Positions 1-8,962 of a stretch of 64,000 bases of DNA are shown piece by piece. The DNA is from Candidatus Dormiibacterota bacterium (GTDB lineage Bacteria; Chloroflexota; Dormibacteria; Aeolococcales; Aeolococcaceae). The notes under the pieces are model-generated. The model was not told the DNA's origin, did not search any database, and saw only the letters and a list, made by a program, of their open reading frames with translations. A program made the translations under genes and the position numbers. Position 1 is the first letter of the stretch, and each line of letters starts with the position of its first letter. The DNA lies in NCBI GenBank assembly GCA_003162415.1, contig PMOL01000004.1, positions 330,474-394,473 on the forward strand, given 5' to 3'.

Positions 1-793
1 CGACGAGTGGATCCCGTCGACGCCGAAACATCTGGCGCTGTATGCGGCGTTCGGCTGGGACGCCCCGAGCTTCGCGCACGTTCCTGCGGTGCTCGGACCG
101 GATCATCAGAAGCTCAGCAAGCGCCGTGGCGCACGCAACGTCCTCGAGTACGGCGAGCTCGGCTACCTGCCGTCAGCGATCGTCAACGCCATCGCGCTCC
201 TCGGGTGGTCGTCAGGGGACGAGCAGGAGGTCTTCACACCCGAAGAGCTCTGCGAGCGCTTCACGCTCGAGCGCGTCAACTCCGCAGCGGCGATCTTCGA
301 TCCGAAGCGACTCGACGACCTGAACGGCATCCACATCCGGCGCATGAGCACCGACGAGCTGGTCGAGGGGCTCGAATTCCATCTCCCGGGCACGAGCAAG
401 GAGACGCGGCGACAGCTCATACCGCTGCTTCGCGAACGGATGGTGACCCTGGCCGATGCGACTCGACTCTGCGCGCCGCTCCTCGGTGAGATCACGCTCG
501 ACGCCGACGTCGAATTCCCACCGAAGAAGGTCGACCAGGCGACCGCTGTGGCGATGATCGACGCCTGTATCCAGGCGATCGAGGCGGGCGGTCTCGAGGA
601 CCACGCGGCGCTCCTCGAGCGGCTTCGCGCCGTTGCCGAGAGCCGAGGTGTGAAGCCCCGGGATGCGTTTCGCGTCCTCTACGTCGCCGTCCTCGGCACC
701 GCTGCCGGGCTGCCAGTGATCGAAGCCATGATGTTTCTCGGCAACGAGAAGTCGCTTGAGCGTCTTCGCGAGGCGCGCGCCCGGCTGGGCTGA
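1..793 (+). CDS. gltX: Glutamyl-tRNA synthetase, C-terminal part (5' end outside window)
   Basis: Charges tRNA-Glu with glutamate in the cytoplasm. Only the last 263 codons are here; the HIGH-containing half lies before base 1. The frame is read from base 2 and opens with TPKHLALYAAFGW, followed by the class I KLSKR signature (bases 110-124), whose second lysine contacts ATP. The remaining ~220 residues match the helical anticodon-binding region in length. The stop is TGA at 791-793. The protein could in principle be a glutamyl-Q synthetase, but those lack this long C-terminal cage. The next gene is convergent. Confidence 0.95.
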   Translation, partial: DEWIPSTPKHLALYAAFGWDAPSFAHVPAVLGPDHQKLSKRRGARNVLEYGELGYLPSAIVNAIALLGWSSGDEQEVFTPEELCERFTLERVNSAAAIFDPKRLDDLNGIHIRRMSTDELVEGLEFHLPGTSKETRRQLIPLLRERMVTLADATRLCAPLLGEITLDADVEFPPKKVDQATAVAMIDACIQAIEAGGLEDHAALLERLRAVAESRGVKPRDAFRVLYVAVLGTAAGLPVIEAMMFLGNEKSLERLREARARLG

Positions 794-808
794 CCTTCGA
801 CCGGCGGC

Positions 809-1300
809 TCAGAGCCCCGGGCCATCGACCTTCGATCCGGCGTGGCGCTCAACGGTCTTTGGGCGGCGTGCGGGCTCGTGCCGGTGCGAGGTAGGCGCAT
901 GCGGGTGTGGAGTGCGGTGCGACCGCACCGCCGGTTCCGCGGGCGGATGCGCCTCGTGCCGTGGAGCCGAGGGTGCAGGTGCTGACGGATGCGGTACGAC
1001 CGGTGCCGGTGCAGGGGGTGACGGTGCAGCCGGTGCCGGCTCGTGGTGAACCCTGTTGTGTGCGGATGACCGAACGCGAACGGCGAGGCGTTCCGCGAGG
1101 TGCAGGGCGGCGCGATCCAAGCCGGTTGCGTGACCGGCGACGGCGACGCCGACCACGATCGCGCTGAGCGGCCAGAGCGCGGAGAAGAGCGAGAGCCCTG
1201 AAAGGACACCAAAGGCGGCAAGGATCGGGTGGCGACGGACGTACGATGGCGGCGCGGCAGCCGGCGCCGGGGTGGTTGAGCGGTCGTCTGTGATGGGCAT
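809..1300 (-). CDS. Small membrane protein with Pro/His/Ala-rich tail
   Basis: 163 residues, no recognised family. Residues ~24-60 form one or two hydrophobic segments (HPILAAFGVLSGLSLFSALW onward). Residues ~80-163 are low-complexity, rich in Pro, Ala, His and Arg, and probably disordered. I infer a membrane-anchored protein with a flexible tail. The ATG at 1298-1300 lies inside an inverted repeat TGTCAC-N8-GTGACA (1300-1319). It converges with gltX and diverges from the diguanylate cyclase. Coding is supported by a clean ORF and codon bias rather than by homology, so confidence is moderate. Confidence 0.55.
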   Translation of the reverse strand: MPITDDRSTTPAPAAAPPSYVRRHPILAAFGVLSGLSLFSALWPLSAIVVGVAVAGHATGLDRAALHLAERLAVRVRSSAHNRVHHEPAPAAPSPPAPAPVVPHPSAPAPSAPRHEAHPPAEPAVRSHRTPHPHAPTSHRHEPARRPKTVERHAGSKVDGPGL

Positions 1301-1319
1301 GTCACGAGGCTATGTGACA
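1300..1319. repeat. Inverted repeat over the start codon of the 809-1300 gene
   Basis: Perfect 6-base arms TGTCAC and GTGACA with an 8-base spacer. The first arm overlaps the ATG of the minus-strand gene. It may be an operator; it does not fit the Crp consensus (TGTGA-N6-TCACA). Confidence 0.4.
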
Positions 1320-1518
1320 GCGTCGGACGGTACGCGGACCAAACCCCAATTCAGGTCTGACATCGCTGTTCCGGTGTCGTTACCACGCTGTGACGCTCCC
1401 GTGGACAGACGCAGCCGGATGTCGCGACACAATCGAGGCGCCGGTCTAGGGGGACGGACCGAAGGTCTGACAGGAGGTCTGTGCAAGTGTTCAGGGGACA
1501 GCCCCGTCGTGACGTGAC

Positions 1519-3372
1519 ATGAGTGAGATGTCGGTGGCGCATCCACCGGTTCTCATGGCACGAGCGCGCGCCCGGATCGGCCGGCTCAACGGTCCCCAGC
1601 GACTTGTCGTGTTCTCGGTCTTCCTCGGGCTGATCGGCGCCGCACTCTGGTTGCTGCCACTGCACGATGTCCACCGGGTCACGGTCATGGGTGCAATCCC
1701 CTGGTGGGTGGAGCTGGCCGTCTGCTACGTGACCAGCCTGCTCTACGTGCAAGTGCGCGTCCATCGCGAGGTCTCCACGCTCTCGCTGACGGAGATCCCG
1801 GTTGCGATCGGCCTGTTCCTCGTCGACCCGCGTCAGCTGCTCGCGTGCTACGTCGTCGGTGTCCTCCTGGCCAGCTGGACCCGGCAGCGGCGCATCCGCT
1901 GGGTCAAGGACTTCGCCAATGCGGCGCTCGACGTCGTGTACATCGGGGTCGCGGTTCTCGTCTTCAACGCCGTCGGACCGGTCGCCTCCGATCCGCTCGC
2001 GGTGCACAGCATCGTCGCCTTCGCCGCGGCGATGATCGCAGCCGGCTGGTTCGTCTACCCGATCGCACTCAACGCCGGCACCACCATCGCGCAGGGACGG
2101 CTCAACGTCGGCGAAGTGGCGCGCGCCTATCTGTTCCAGCTCATCGCAACCACCACCAACGCGTCGCTTGGCGTCGTGGCGCTGATGATCCTCGCGACAC
2201 GCCCCGTCCTGGCCTTTGCACTCGTCCCGCCGGTGATCCTCGTGCTCGCCGGGCAGATAGCCGCAGGCGAGAGTCAGCGTCGTGCCGACCGCAACGAGTT
2301 CCTCTACCGGACCACCGAGATCCTGCATTCGACACGCCAGGTCGGCGAGCGGGCGGGCGAGCTCTTGAACGGCATCACCAAGATGTTCGGGGTCGAGCGC
2401 GCCGAGCTCGTCGTGATCCCCGAGGTGCGTGGACCGGCGGTCCGCTTCACCTCCACCGGCGACGACGAGCACGCGCAGGCCACAACCTCAGACCTGACCT
2501 TCGCTGAGCAGGAGGTGCTCAACGAGCTGCGAACCAACGCGATCCTGAGCGGCTCGATGGCGCGCGATCAGTCGCTGGGCCTCGCACTCGCCGAACGCTC
2601 CGCCGGTGCCGGCACGGTGGTGGTGCTGCGAGGGCTCGAGGGCCCGCAGGGCATGCTGTTGCTGCTCAACCCGACGCGTGGCGTGAAGTTCGGAACGCAC
2701 GAGCAGAACCTGCTCAGCACCGTCGCGGGGCTCATCAGCGTCGCGCTCGAGAACGGCCAGCTCGCCGAGGCGATCAAGGCGATGTCGGTCGAGAAGGCCG
2801 AGCTGGCGCGCCGGGCTTTCTACGATCCGCTCACCCAGATCGCGAACCGCTCGCTGTTCATCGAGACGGTGGCAACCTCGCTGTCGCAGCTCGCCAGCTC
2901 GCAGCGTCCGGTTGCGGTGATGTTCATCGACCTCGACGGTTTCAAGGAGATCAACGATAACTTCGGGCATGCGGTGGGCGATCGGGTGCTCAGCGCGGTG
3001 GCCGCGCGCCTGCGCGTGCAGGTGCGCAAGCTCGACCTTGCCGCGCGGCTCGGCGGCGACGAGTTCGGCATGCTCCTTGACGGAATGCGCCACTTCAGCG
3101 ATGCCGCCGTCGTCGCCGGCCGGATCATCGAGTCCCTGCGCCGCCCGATCCCGATGGGAGACGCGATGATCACCATCGGCGCGAGCGTCGGTGTCGCCGT
3201 CGTCGAGGACGCGGCTGATGCGCCCGAGCCCGAGGAGCTGATGCGCCGTGCGGACATGGCCATGTACCTCGCCAAGCGCCAGGGCAAGAATCGCTTCGTC
3301 GTGTTCGACGAGGCCGCTCGGACGCCGGTGATCGCGCGGACTCCCGAACCGGTCCACCAGGTCGCCAGCTGA
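1519..3372 (+). CDS. Membrane diguanylate cyclase (7TM-like N-terminus, GAF, GGDEF)
   Basis: 617 residues. It makes cyclic di-GMP from two GTP at the inner face of the membrane. Residues ~30-250 hold several hydrophobic helices (MASE-like sensor), ~265-410 look like a GAF domain, and ~430-600 form the GGDEF domain. The signature GGDEF is intact at residues 512-516, so the enzyme should be active. An inhibitory I-site RKLD lies five residues before it, which predicts product feedback. There is no EAL domain. ATG 1519 was taken because it opens the frame just ahead of the first hydrophobic helix; no clear ribosome binding site is visible. The ligand sensed is unknown. Confidence 0.9.
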   Translation: MSEMSVAHPPVLMARARARIGRLNGPQRLVVFSVFLGLIGAALWLLPLHDVHRVTVMGAIPWWVELAVCYVTSLLYVQVRVHREVSTLSLTEIPVAIGLFLVDPRQLLACYVVGVLLASWTRQRRIRWVKDFANAALDVVYIGVAVLVFNAVGPVASDPLAVHSIVAFAAAMIAAGWFVYPIALNAGTTIAQGRLNVGEVARAYLFQLIATTTNASLGVVALMILATRPVLAFALVPPVILVLAGQIAAGESQRRADRNEFLYRTTEILHSTRQVGERAGELLNGITKMFGVERAELVVIPEVRGPAVRFTSTGDDEHAQATTSDLTFAEQEVLNELRTNAILSGSMARDQSLGLALAERSAGAGTVVVLRGLEGPQGMLLLLNPTRGVKFGTHEQNLLSTVAGLISVALENGQLAEAIKAMSVEKAELARRAFYDPLTQIANRSLFIETVATSLSQLASSQRPVAVMFIDLDGFKEINDNFGHAVGDRVLSAVAARLRVQVRKLDLAARLGGDEFGMLLDGMRHFSDAAVVAGRIIESLRRPIPMGDAMITIGASVGVAVVEDAADAPEPEELMRRADMAMYLAKRQGKNRFVVFDEAARTPVIARTPEPVHQVAS

Positions 3373-3391
3373 GGGCGATCGCGCCTGCAAC

Positions 3392-3397
3392 TACGAT
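3392..3397 (+). promoter_or_regulatory. -10 box TACGAT, leaderless promoter of thiD
   Basis: TACGAT ends six bases before the GTG start at 3404, and no Shine-Dalgarno sequence is present. Transcription would start at or next to the start codon. Confidence 0.6.
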
Positions 3398-3403
3398 GGG
3401 CGG

Positions 3404-4198
3404 GTGACATCGCCGCGCTGCCTGTCGATCGCAACGTCCGATTCCGGCGGCGGGGCCGGGATTCAGGCGGACCTCAAGGCATTCGCCGCAGCCGGGTGCC
3501 ATGGCATGACGGCGATCGTCGGGGTCACGGCGCAGAACACCACCGCGATCCTGGCGACGTATGAGCTGCCCGTCTGGATCATCATCGCGCAGCTCGAAGC
3601 CGTCTACGACGACATCGGGGTCGATGCTGTCAAGACGGGGGCGCTCCTGTCGGCGGAGATCATCGTTGCGGTGGCGGACTATCTCCGAACCCACCCGACG
3701 CCACTCGTGGTCGATCCCGTTCTCCAAGCCAGCACCGGGACGGAGCTGCTCGATCCCGCGGCGGTCGATGTGCTGATCGGGTCACTGCTTCCCCTGGCGA
3801 CGGTGGTGACGCCAAACCTCGCCGAAGCCCGGGTGCTCGCTGGCGGCGACGGCGATCGCCGTGCGCTTGCCGAGCGGATCGTCGCCCGTGGCGCCCGCGC
3901 GGTGGTCATCACCGGTGGCGATGGCGTGGGCTCAGACCTGCTCTTCGACGGCACGGAACACGTCGAGATCCCGATCAGCTGGGTTGAGGGAACCGCGACC
4001 CACGGCACCGGGTGTACTCACTCCGCGACCCTGGCCGCCGAGCTCGGACGGGGAACGCCGCTTGCCGAGGCCGCCCGCCGCGCTGCCGCGGTCACAGCGG
4101 CTGCGATCGGCAGTGGGCTGGTCGAGATCGGCGAGGGCGCGGGGCCGGTCGCGGTGGCTCAGGCCTCGGGGGCGAGCCAGCGGGTGCGAACCAGGTAA
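3404..4198 (+). CDS. thiD: Hydroxymethylpyrimidine/phosphomethylpyrimidine kinase
   Basis: 264 residues. It phosphorylates HMP and then HMP-P to HMP-PP for thiamine synthesis. The ribokinase fold is visible: [16 protein letters not shown] near residues 12-27, a conserved core [10 protein letters not shown] near 105-114, [12 protein letters not shown] near 133-144, and the anion-hole motif [14 protein letters not shown] near 201-214 with the catalytic Cys characteristic of ThiD. Length is normal. The GTG start fits both the family N-terminus and the upstream -10 box. No other thiamine gene is nearby. The 3' end overlaps the convergent gene at 4159-4198. Confidence 0.92.
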   Translation: MTSPRCLSIATSDSGGGAGIQADLKAFAAAGCHGMTAIVGVTAQNTTAILATYELPVWIIIAQLEAVYDDIGVDAVKTGALLSAEIIVAVADYLRTHPTPLVVDPVLQASTGTELLDPAAVDVLIGSLLPLATVVTPNLAEARVLAGGDGDRRALAERIVARGARAVVITGGDGVGSDLLFDGTEHVEIPISWVEGTATHGTGCTHSATLAAELGRGTPLAEAARRAAAVTAAAIGSGLVEIGEGAGPVAVAQASGASQRVRTR

Positions 4199-4878
4199 AC
4201 GAGCAGACCGATCCCGATCATGTCGATCAGGAGGAGGATCGGGCCCAGGTTCAGACCACTGCCGAACTCGAGGCCGCTCAGTGGCGTGAGCGCTTCGACC
4301 GGTGGGATCCGGGCTGCGTCAAGGCCCTGACCCGAGGTCACGACAGTCACGGCGCTGGTGAGCGGTGCAAATGGCGTCGGATCAGCCTGAGCCTGGACGT
4401 GGGTGACGTCGCCATCAGCCGTGGTTCCGCCGGAGCCCCCGACGCTGGAGCCGCCGCCGGTCGAGTGGCCGCCGCCCGATCCTCCGGTGGTCACCGGCTT
4501 GGATGTCGGCGTCGGCGCCGGGGTACTGGTTGGCGCTGGAGTGCTCGTCGGGGTTGCGGTCGGGGTCGGCGTCGAACCGCCACCGTTCCCGTTGTTGCCA
4601 CCGCCGGTCGGGCTCGGGGTGGGACTCGCGGTCGGCGTGGGACTGCTGGTCGGTGGTGGCGTCGGCGTTGGGCAGGAGTGGGGGTGGTGCCGGCACCACC
4701 TCGCCGTGGGCGTCGGTGACGGGGTCGCGGTGGCCGTCGGCGAGGGGCTTGCGCCCGCGGCTGCCGCTCCCGACACCCCGACGAGCATGAGCGCGAACAC
4801 GCCAGGAAGGAGCGCGAGCGCCGCGCGGCCTCTGGGGCGCTTCTGGCGGGTCAGCTTGCCGATGACGTTTGCGCTCAT
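4159..4878 (-). CDS. Exported Thr/Pro-repeat protein with C-terminal membrane anchor
   Basis: 239 residues. The N-terminus has a basic patch then a hydrophobic signal ([20 protein letters not shown]). It is followed by ~120 residues of PT/SPTPT repeats with Gly-rich breaks, then a less repetitive part. A C-terminal hydrophobic helix ([18 protein letters not shown]) is followed by Arg residues, a typical membrane anchor. I infer a cell-surface stalk protein; no enzymatic domain is seen. ATG 4878 was chosen over an upstream in-frame ATG at 4941 because it gives a normal signal peptide. The 3' end overlaps thiD by 40 bases. A similar PT-rich protein is encoded at 28414-28887. Confidence 0.7.
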   Translation of the reverse strand: MSANVIGKLTRQKRPRGRAALALLPGVFALMLVGVSGAAAAGASPSPTATATPSPTPTARWCRHHPHSCPTPTPPPTSSPTPTASPTPSPTGGGNNGNGGGSTPTPTATPTSTPAPTSTPAPTPTSKPVTTGGSGGGHSTGGGSSVGGSGGTTADGDVTHVQAQADPTPFAPLTSAVTVVTSGQGLDAARIPPVEALTPLSGLEFGSGLNLGPILLLIDMIGIGLLVYLVRTRWLAPEA

Positions 4879-4992
4879 TGACGTGATCCAAACTGTGGTC
4901 TTAATACCTCCGCGCCGAGATGGAAGTCGGTGGGTCGTCACGGCGTCGCGAGCCCCCGTTCACAGTGGTCACAACGGCGTGGGCCGTCCGCA

Positions 4993-4998
4993 TACGAT
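4993..4998 (+). promoter_or_regulatory. -10 box TACGAT, leaderless promoter of the NRDE gene
   Basis: TACGAT ends seven bases before GTG 5006; no ribosome binding site. It fixes the choice of the internal GTG over the far upstream start. Confidence 0.6.
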
Positions 4999-5005
4999 TC
5001 AGCGG

Positions 5006-5749
5006 GTGTGCACGATCCTCCTGGCCTGGAGATGCGCCTCAGCCGCGCCGATCGTGCTGGCGGCGAATCGGGATGAGCTCATCGCCCGCCCCAGCGCGCC
5101 GCCCGGCGTCCTCATCGCGAGCCCGCTGATCGTCGGGGGTCGCGACCTGGTGGCGGGCGGGACCTGGCTCGCCGTCTCGGCGGATGGCGCCATCTGCGCG
5201 GTGACCAACGGCCATCCGGCGGAGGGGCCACCGGTCGCGCCCGACCCCACGCGCCGATCTCGTGGGGATATCCCGGTCGCCCTGCTGACCGCCTACCGTG
5301 CGGATGTGGCGGCGCGGATGCGAGATCTCGGCCCCGGCAGCTACAACTCGGTCAACGTGCTCTGGGTGGACGAGGACCGAGCGCTGGTGGCCCACGTGGA
5401 CGACTCGGGCCCTGTACGCGTGGTCGAGCTCGCGCCAGGCCCGCATGTGCTCACCACGCGCGATGTGGATGATGCGAAGAATCCCAAGGTGGCGATGCTG
5501 CTCTCGGGCATGCACCGCGTCCTGGCGGCAGGTGACGGTGCTGATGCAGTTGTCGCGGGCTTGCGCGCCATGCTCGCCGATCACGCCTCGGCAAGTGACT
5601 CGCCGGTCGATGCCGCATGCATCCATTGCGATGTCTACGGCACGGTTTCGGCGTCGACGGTCGTCGCGGGGAGCGGGCAACTCGTGTACGAGCACGCGCC
5701 CGGCCGGCCCTGTGTCACCCCCTTTGCAGCGGTCACGATGCCGTCCTAG
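5006..5749 (+). CDS. NRDE (TANGO2-like) family protein
   Basis: 247 residues. The N-terminus reads MCTILLAW, then AANRDELIARPSAPP, the NRDE signature of the family, with the invariant Cys at position 2 that marks an Ntn-hydrolase-like fold. GGRDLVAGGTWLAVS and VTNG are further conserved blocks. Biochemical function is not settled; eukaryotic TANGO2 is linked to lipid or heme handling. The start was placed at GTG 5006 because the Cys must follow the initiator. An open frame runs 200 codons further upstream but is antisense to the PT-rich gene and not credible. The 3' end overlaps the convergent transporter by four bases. Confidence 0.85.
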   Translation: MCTILLAWRCASAAPIVLAANRDELIARPSAPPGVLIASPLIVGGRDLVAGGTWLAVSADGAICAVTNGHPAEGPPVAPDPTRRSRGDIPVALLTAYRADVAARMRDLGPGSYNSVNVLWVDEDRALVAHVDDSGPVRVVELAPGPHVLTTRDVDDAKNPKVAMLLSGMHRVLAAGDGADAVVAGLRAMLADHASASDSPVDAACIHCDVYGTVSASTVVAGSGQLVYEHAPGRPCVTPFAAVTMPS

Positions 5750-7407
5750 TGCCCGCCGCGGGAGGCGAGGATCGTCTTGATGAGCAGGCTCACCATCGCG
5801 ATGATCGCGTAGCCGCGCACCGTGCACAGCGCGATCAAGCGGCCGCGCGACTTAACCGGTTGATCCAGTAAGGCAAGTGACGGCATGCGCCAGGTCTCGC
5901 GTTCCTCCTGCATCCGCGGATCCGGCGGCATCATTCTCCGGGCTCGAACGTTGATCGCGATGGCGAACAGCAAGCCGACCAGCATGACAGCGGCGAGAAT
6001 CAGGAACAGACGGGCGACGTCAATGGTGGGAAAGATCGTCGATACCACAAGGATGACCGAGAGGATCAGCAGCACGCCGAGTATCAGCGACGCGAGCAGG
6101 TTGAACCACGGCCGGTTGACCCAGGGTCCGAGCACATCTCGGTCGTTGCACAAGAAAAGGAGGAAAAGACACGCGCTCGGCAGCATGACGCCCGCGAGAG
6201 CCTGCACCGCAGTCGTCACCAGCCCGAGGGGAACACCCGGGATGAGGACGAATGCAGCGGCCAGAACCACGAGTCCGGTGAACATCGCGTAGAACTGGCG
6301 CGCTTCGCGCCAGGACCTGTGCAAGGAGTTTCTGATGCCGAATGTGTCACCGAACGCGTAGGAAGTTGAGAGCGTCACAGCACTCGCGCCGACGATTGAG
6401 GCATCGATCAACAGGATCGAGAAGATCGCACCGACCGCCGGGCCGGCATGCGACGCCAGACCCTTGGCGAGGTCGTAGGCGTTGGTGAATGCATTCGCAT
6501 TACCCGCCCCAGTCCCGTTGTGATTGAAAGCGAATGCCGTCGCCACCATGATCGCGCTCGCGCCGATGACGACGATGAGTGCCCCGATCGCCGTGTCCGC
6601 GCGCTCGTAAGGGATCCACCGAGGTGTGATGCGCTTGTCGACGACGTTTGATTGCTGGAAGAACAGCTGCCACGGCGTGATCGTGGTTCCGACGATGGCG
6701 ACGATGAGGAGCACACCATCGGATTTGAATCCACCCTGCACACCCGGGATGACGAAGTGCTGAAGGACGGGACCCAGGGTTGGATGACAGAGAAACATCA
6801 ACGGGATGCACAACAGGTTGCCGAAAAGAATGACGAACATCAGCCGCTCCCACGTTTCGAAGCGTCCCGTGACCGTGATACCGACGAGCAGCAGGCCGGC
6901 GAGCGGGACCGCGACCCACGCGGGAACCCCGAAATATTGAGCGCCCAGCGATATGCCGATGAACTCGGTCGCGATCGTGAGGAAGTTGAGTACGAAGAGA
7001 TCGCTGACTGCGAAGCGACCCCAGATCTTGCCAAAGCGCTCGAAGATGAGCCGTCCATGTCCGACGCCGGAAACCGCGCCCAGACGGACCACCATCTCCT
7101 GGTTGACGATGAGCACCGGGATGAGCAGGAGCAACGTCCAGAGCAGGCTTGTCCCGAAGTTCTCTCCGGCGGCGGCATATGTCGAAACGCCGCCTGCGTC
7201 GTTGTCCCCGACCATCACGATCAGACCCGGACCGATGATCACCGCGAGTGCCAGGAGCCGGCGGCGCCACGTGCGCGCACCCGATGGATCGTGCTCGCCG
7301 ATGGTTCCGAAGGCGCCTCTGATGTCGCCGTGATGGGCGTCGTTCGACGCCGTCATGTTGCCGGGCGCCGCCCTGGCATTCGACTTGCGAGCCTTCTCCT
7401 TGGCCAA
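5746..7407 (-). CDS. Nramp-related divalent metal transporter (possible Mg2+/Mn2+ type)
   Basis: 553 residues with about 11 membrane helices. It is a LeuT-fold Nramp-family carrier. The TM1 motif, DPGN in classical Nramps, reads GDNDAGG at residues 67-73. The TM6 motif, usually (A)MPH with the metal-binding Met, reads TPWQ at 244-247. Loss of that Met is known in the Nramp-related magnesium transporters (NRMT), so Mg2+ or another hard ion is a fair inference. The N-terminal ~45 residues are hydrophilic. TTG start with GGGAGG six bases upstream. It lies downstream, on the same strand, of a soluble MgtE/CBS protein (7617-8885), separated by a 209-base leader. Confidence 0.85.
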   Translation of the reverse strand: MAKEKARKSNARAAPGNMTASNDAHHGDIRGAFGTIGEHDPSGARTWRRRLLALAVIIGPGLIVMVGDNDAGGVSTYAAAGENFGTSLLWTLLLLIPVLIVNQEMVVRLGAVSGVGHGRLIFERFGKIWGRFAVSDLFVLNFLTIATEFIGISLGAQYFGVPAWVAVPLAGLLLVGITVTGRFETWERLMFVILFGNLLCIPLMFLCHPTLGPVLQHFVIPGVQGGFKSDGVLLIVAIVGTTITPWQLFFQQSNVVDKRITPRWIPYERADTAIGALIVVIGASAIMVATAFAFNHNGTGAGNANAFTNAYDLAKGLASHAGPAVGAIFSILLIDASIVGASAVTLSTSYAFGDTFGIRNSLHRSWREARQFYAMFTGLVVLAAAFVLIPGVPLGLVTTAVQALAGVMLPSACLFLLFLCNDRDVLGPWVNRPWFNLLASLILGVLLILSVILVVSTIFPTIDVARLFLILAAVMLVGLLFAIAINVRARRMMPPDPRMQEERETWRMPSLALLDQPVKSRGRLIALCTVRGYAIIAMVSLLIKTILASRGGH

Positions 7408-7616
7408 TTCGGACCTCCCACCGTCGATGACGGCAAGACTGAGCGGGCCTGTCCGCTCAGGAGGTCACGAGTACGTCGCTACCTCGAGACGGGCCGGCCC
7501 GTGAGTTGCCGGGACTGGGGACTGTCGCCGCCGTCCATGTGCTGGTGAATACACCCCAAAGAAAGTGGTTGATGTATCCGGAGTGTACAACCCACGCTCG
7601 ACCCGGAGGTCCGAGG
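7408..7616 (-). promoter_or_regulatory. Structured leader between MgtE/CBS gene and Nramp-like gene
   Basis: The gap holds two strong hairpins: TGAGCGG-N6-CCGCTCA at 7440-7459 and the perfect 14-base palindrome ACGGGCCGGCCCGT at 7489-7502. Weaker repeats (GGTTG/CAACC around 7567-7594) are also present. The size suits a metal-responsive leader, but I cannot match it to the M-box, yybP-ykoY or NiCo riboswitch consensus. Confidence 0.35.
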
Positions 7617-8885
7617 TCAGTCTCCGTCGGCCTCCGCGCGGCGCCGCCACGAGTTGGGCAGCATCGCCCCGAGCACGTCGTCGACAGTGATGACGCCGAT
7701 GACCCGATTGTCGTCCTCGAGCACCGCGACGACGGTGAGGTTGAAGTCGGCCATGCGGCGCGCCACCTCGGGAAAATCGTCGTCGACGTGCACCGATGCG
7801 TTGCTGTGCTCGACGAGCTCCGCGATCCTCATCGCACCTTCGGCGCGAAGCAGCTCGATGAGTGGCACCGAGCCGGCGATGTGGCCGTCGTCAAGCAGGA
7901 ACACGTCGGCGGCGACCTGGGGAAGAACATCGGCGGCACGCACCGCGGCGAGTGCGTCGGACACGGTCGCATCGGGAGTGACCGACACGAAGTCCGGGCT
8001 CATCAGTCCGCCTGCGCTGCTCTGTCCATAGCTGAGCAGCGCTCGGACCTTGGCCTGTTGCGACGGTGGGAGCAGCGACAGGATCGGAGCCCGTCGCGGC
8101 TGGTCCAGCTCGGTGACCAGGTCGGCTGCATCGTCGGGCCCCATCTCGGCGAGCACGGCGGCGGCCTCCGCGTCCGACTTGTCGCGGAGAAACTCAACCT
8201 GATGCTCGGTGTTGAGCTCCTCGAAGACGTCGGCCTCGAGCTCTGGATCGCCATGCACCGCCGAGATGATCTCTTCACCCTCGTCATGCGACGCAGCTTC
8301 GACGAGATCGGCAATCTGCGCGGGATGGAGGCGCCGCAGGCGGCGGAGTGGCATGAGCAGTCGCGAGCTGGGAACGTGTCCGACGAAGGGCTCGACCGCC
8401 GCCCAGTCCACGAATCCAGGGTTGTCTGAGCGACCGCCAAGGAGCCGGCCTCGCAGACCCCGCGGACGGGTGTCGACGCCCGCGACGACCCACTTCCCGT
8501 CCTGGGAGCGCAGCTCGATGTCGTGCGCGACCACGAGCCGGCCCGCATCGACGCTGATGAGCCGGCGGCCGAGCACGTCGTCACCGAGCAGCACCTCTCC
8601 CTGGCGTCGCTCGAAATGGGAGAGGTTGAGATCCTCTCCGGCGAGCTGGACGCTGCCCGGTTTCATCTCGGCGATCCGGTCGCGGGGAATGAACAGGCGC
8701 CGGCCGGCAATGCGTCCGACCAGGCCGGTCACCGGCGGATAGCCGCCCTCGGCGAATCGGGCGATGACGTCATCCACCCGGCCGAGCCGGCCCCCAGCTC
8801 GATCGACGAGGGGGCTGTGGATGATCCCGGTGAGCGCCAGCCGGACCGGTTCGGTGGCTGGCTCCCCGGCGTCTGAGGTCGACAT
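7617..8885 (-). CDS. Soluble MgtE N-domain/CBS protein with PRC-barrel-like N-terminus
   Basis: 422 residues. Residues ~15-160 resemble PRC-barrel repeats (SPLVDRAGGRLGRVDDVI; VLGRRLISVDAGRLVVAHDI). About 175-285 is the superhelical MgtE intracellular N-domain (LHPAQIADLVEAA; MGPDDAADLVTEL), and about 290-410 is a CBS pair (LMSPDFVSVTPDATVSDAL; VIGVITVDDVLGAML). The five-helix MgtE channel domain is absent, so this is not itself a transporter. In MgtE these domains sense Mg2+, and the gene precedes an Nramp-like transporter on the same strand. I infer a cytoplasmic metal-sensing partner or regulator of that carrier. The start codon at 8883-8885 is an ATG. Confidence 0.85.
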   Translation of the reverse strand: MSTSDAGEPATEPVRLALTGIIHSPLVDRAGGRLGRVDDVIARFAEGGYPPVTGLVGRIAGRRLFIPRDRIAEMKPGSVQLAGEDLNLSHFERRQGEVLLGDDVLGRRLISVDAGRLVVAHDIELRSQDGKWVVAGVDTRPRGLRGRLLGGRSDNPGFVDWAAVEPFVGHVPSSRLLMPLRRLRRLHPAQIADLVEAASHDEGEEIISAVHGDPELEADVFEELNTEHQVEFLRDKSDAEAAAVLAEMGPDDAADLVTELDQPRRAPILSLLPPSQQAKVRALLSYGQSSAGGLMSPDFVSVTPDATVSDALAAVRAADVLPQVAADVFLLDDGHIAGSVPLIELLRAEGAMRIAELVEHSNASVHVDDDFPEVARRMADFNLTVVAVLEDDNRVIGVITVDDVLGAMLPNSWRRRAEADGD

Positions 8886-8962
8886 ACCGCGCTCAGTCTG
8901 CCACGTCGCAAGGCGCTGTGTCTGTCCGCGCGATGTCCGGGGCGGCGCCCGATGGTTAGGCG

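Noticed and set aside
4460-4760. Short repeated units in the PT-rich genes considered as CRISPR
   Set aside because: Repeats are in-frame codon repeats (Thr/Pro) with no constant repeat and spacer lengths and no cas genes.
7408-7616. Known metal riboswitch (M-box, yybP-ykoY, NiCo)
   Set aside because: Hairpins are present but I could not find the conserved core sequences of these classes.
7617-8885. MgtE magnesium channel
   Set aside because: The MgtE N-domain and CBS domains are there, but no membrane helices; the channel domain is absent.
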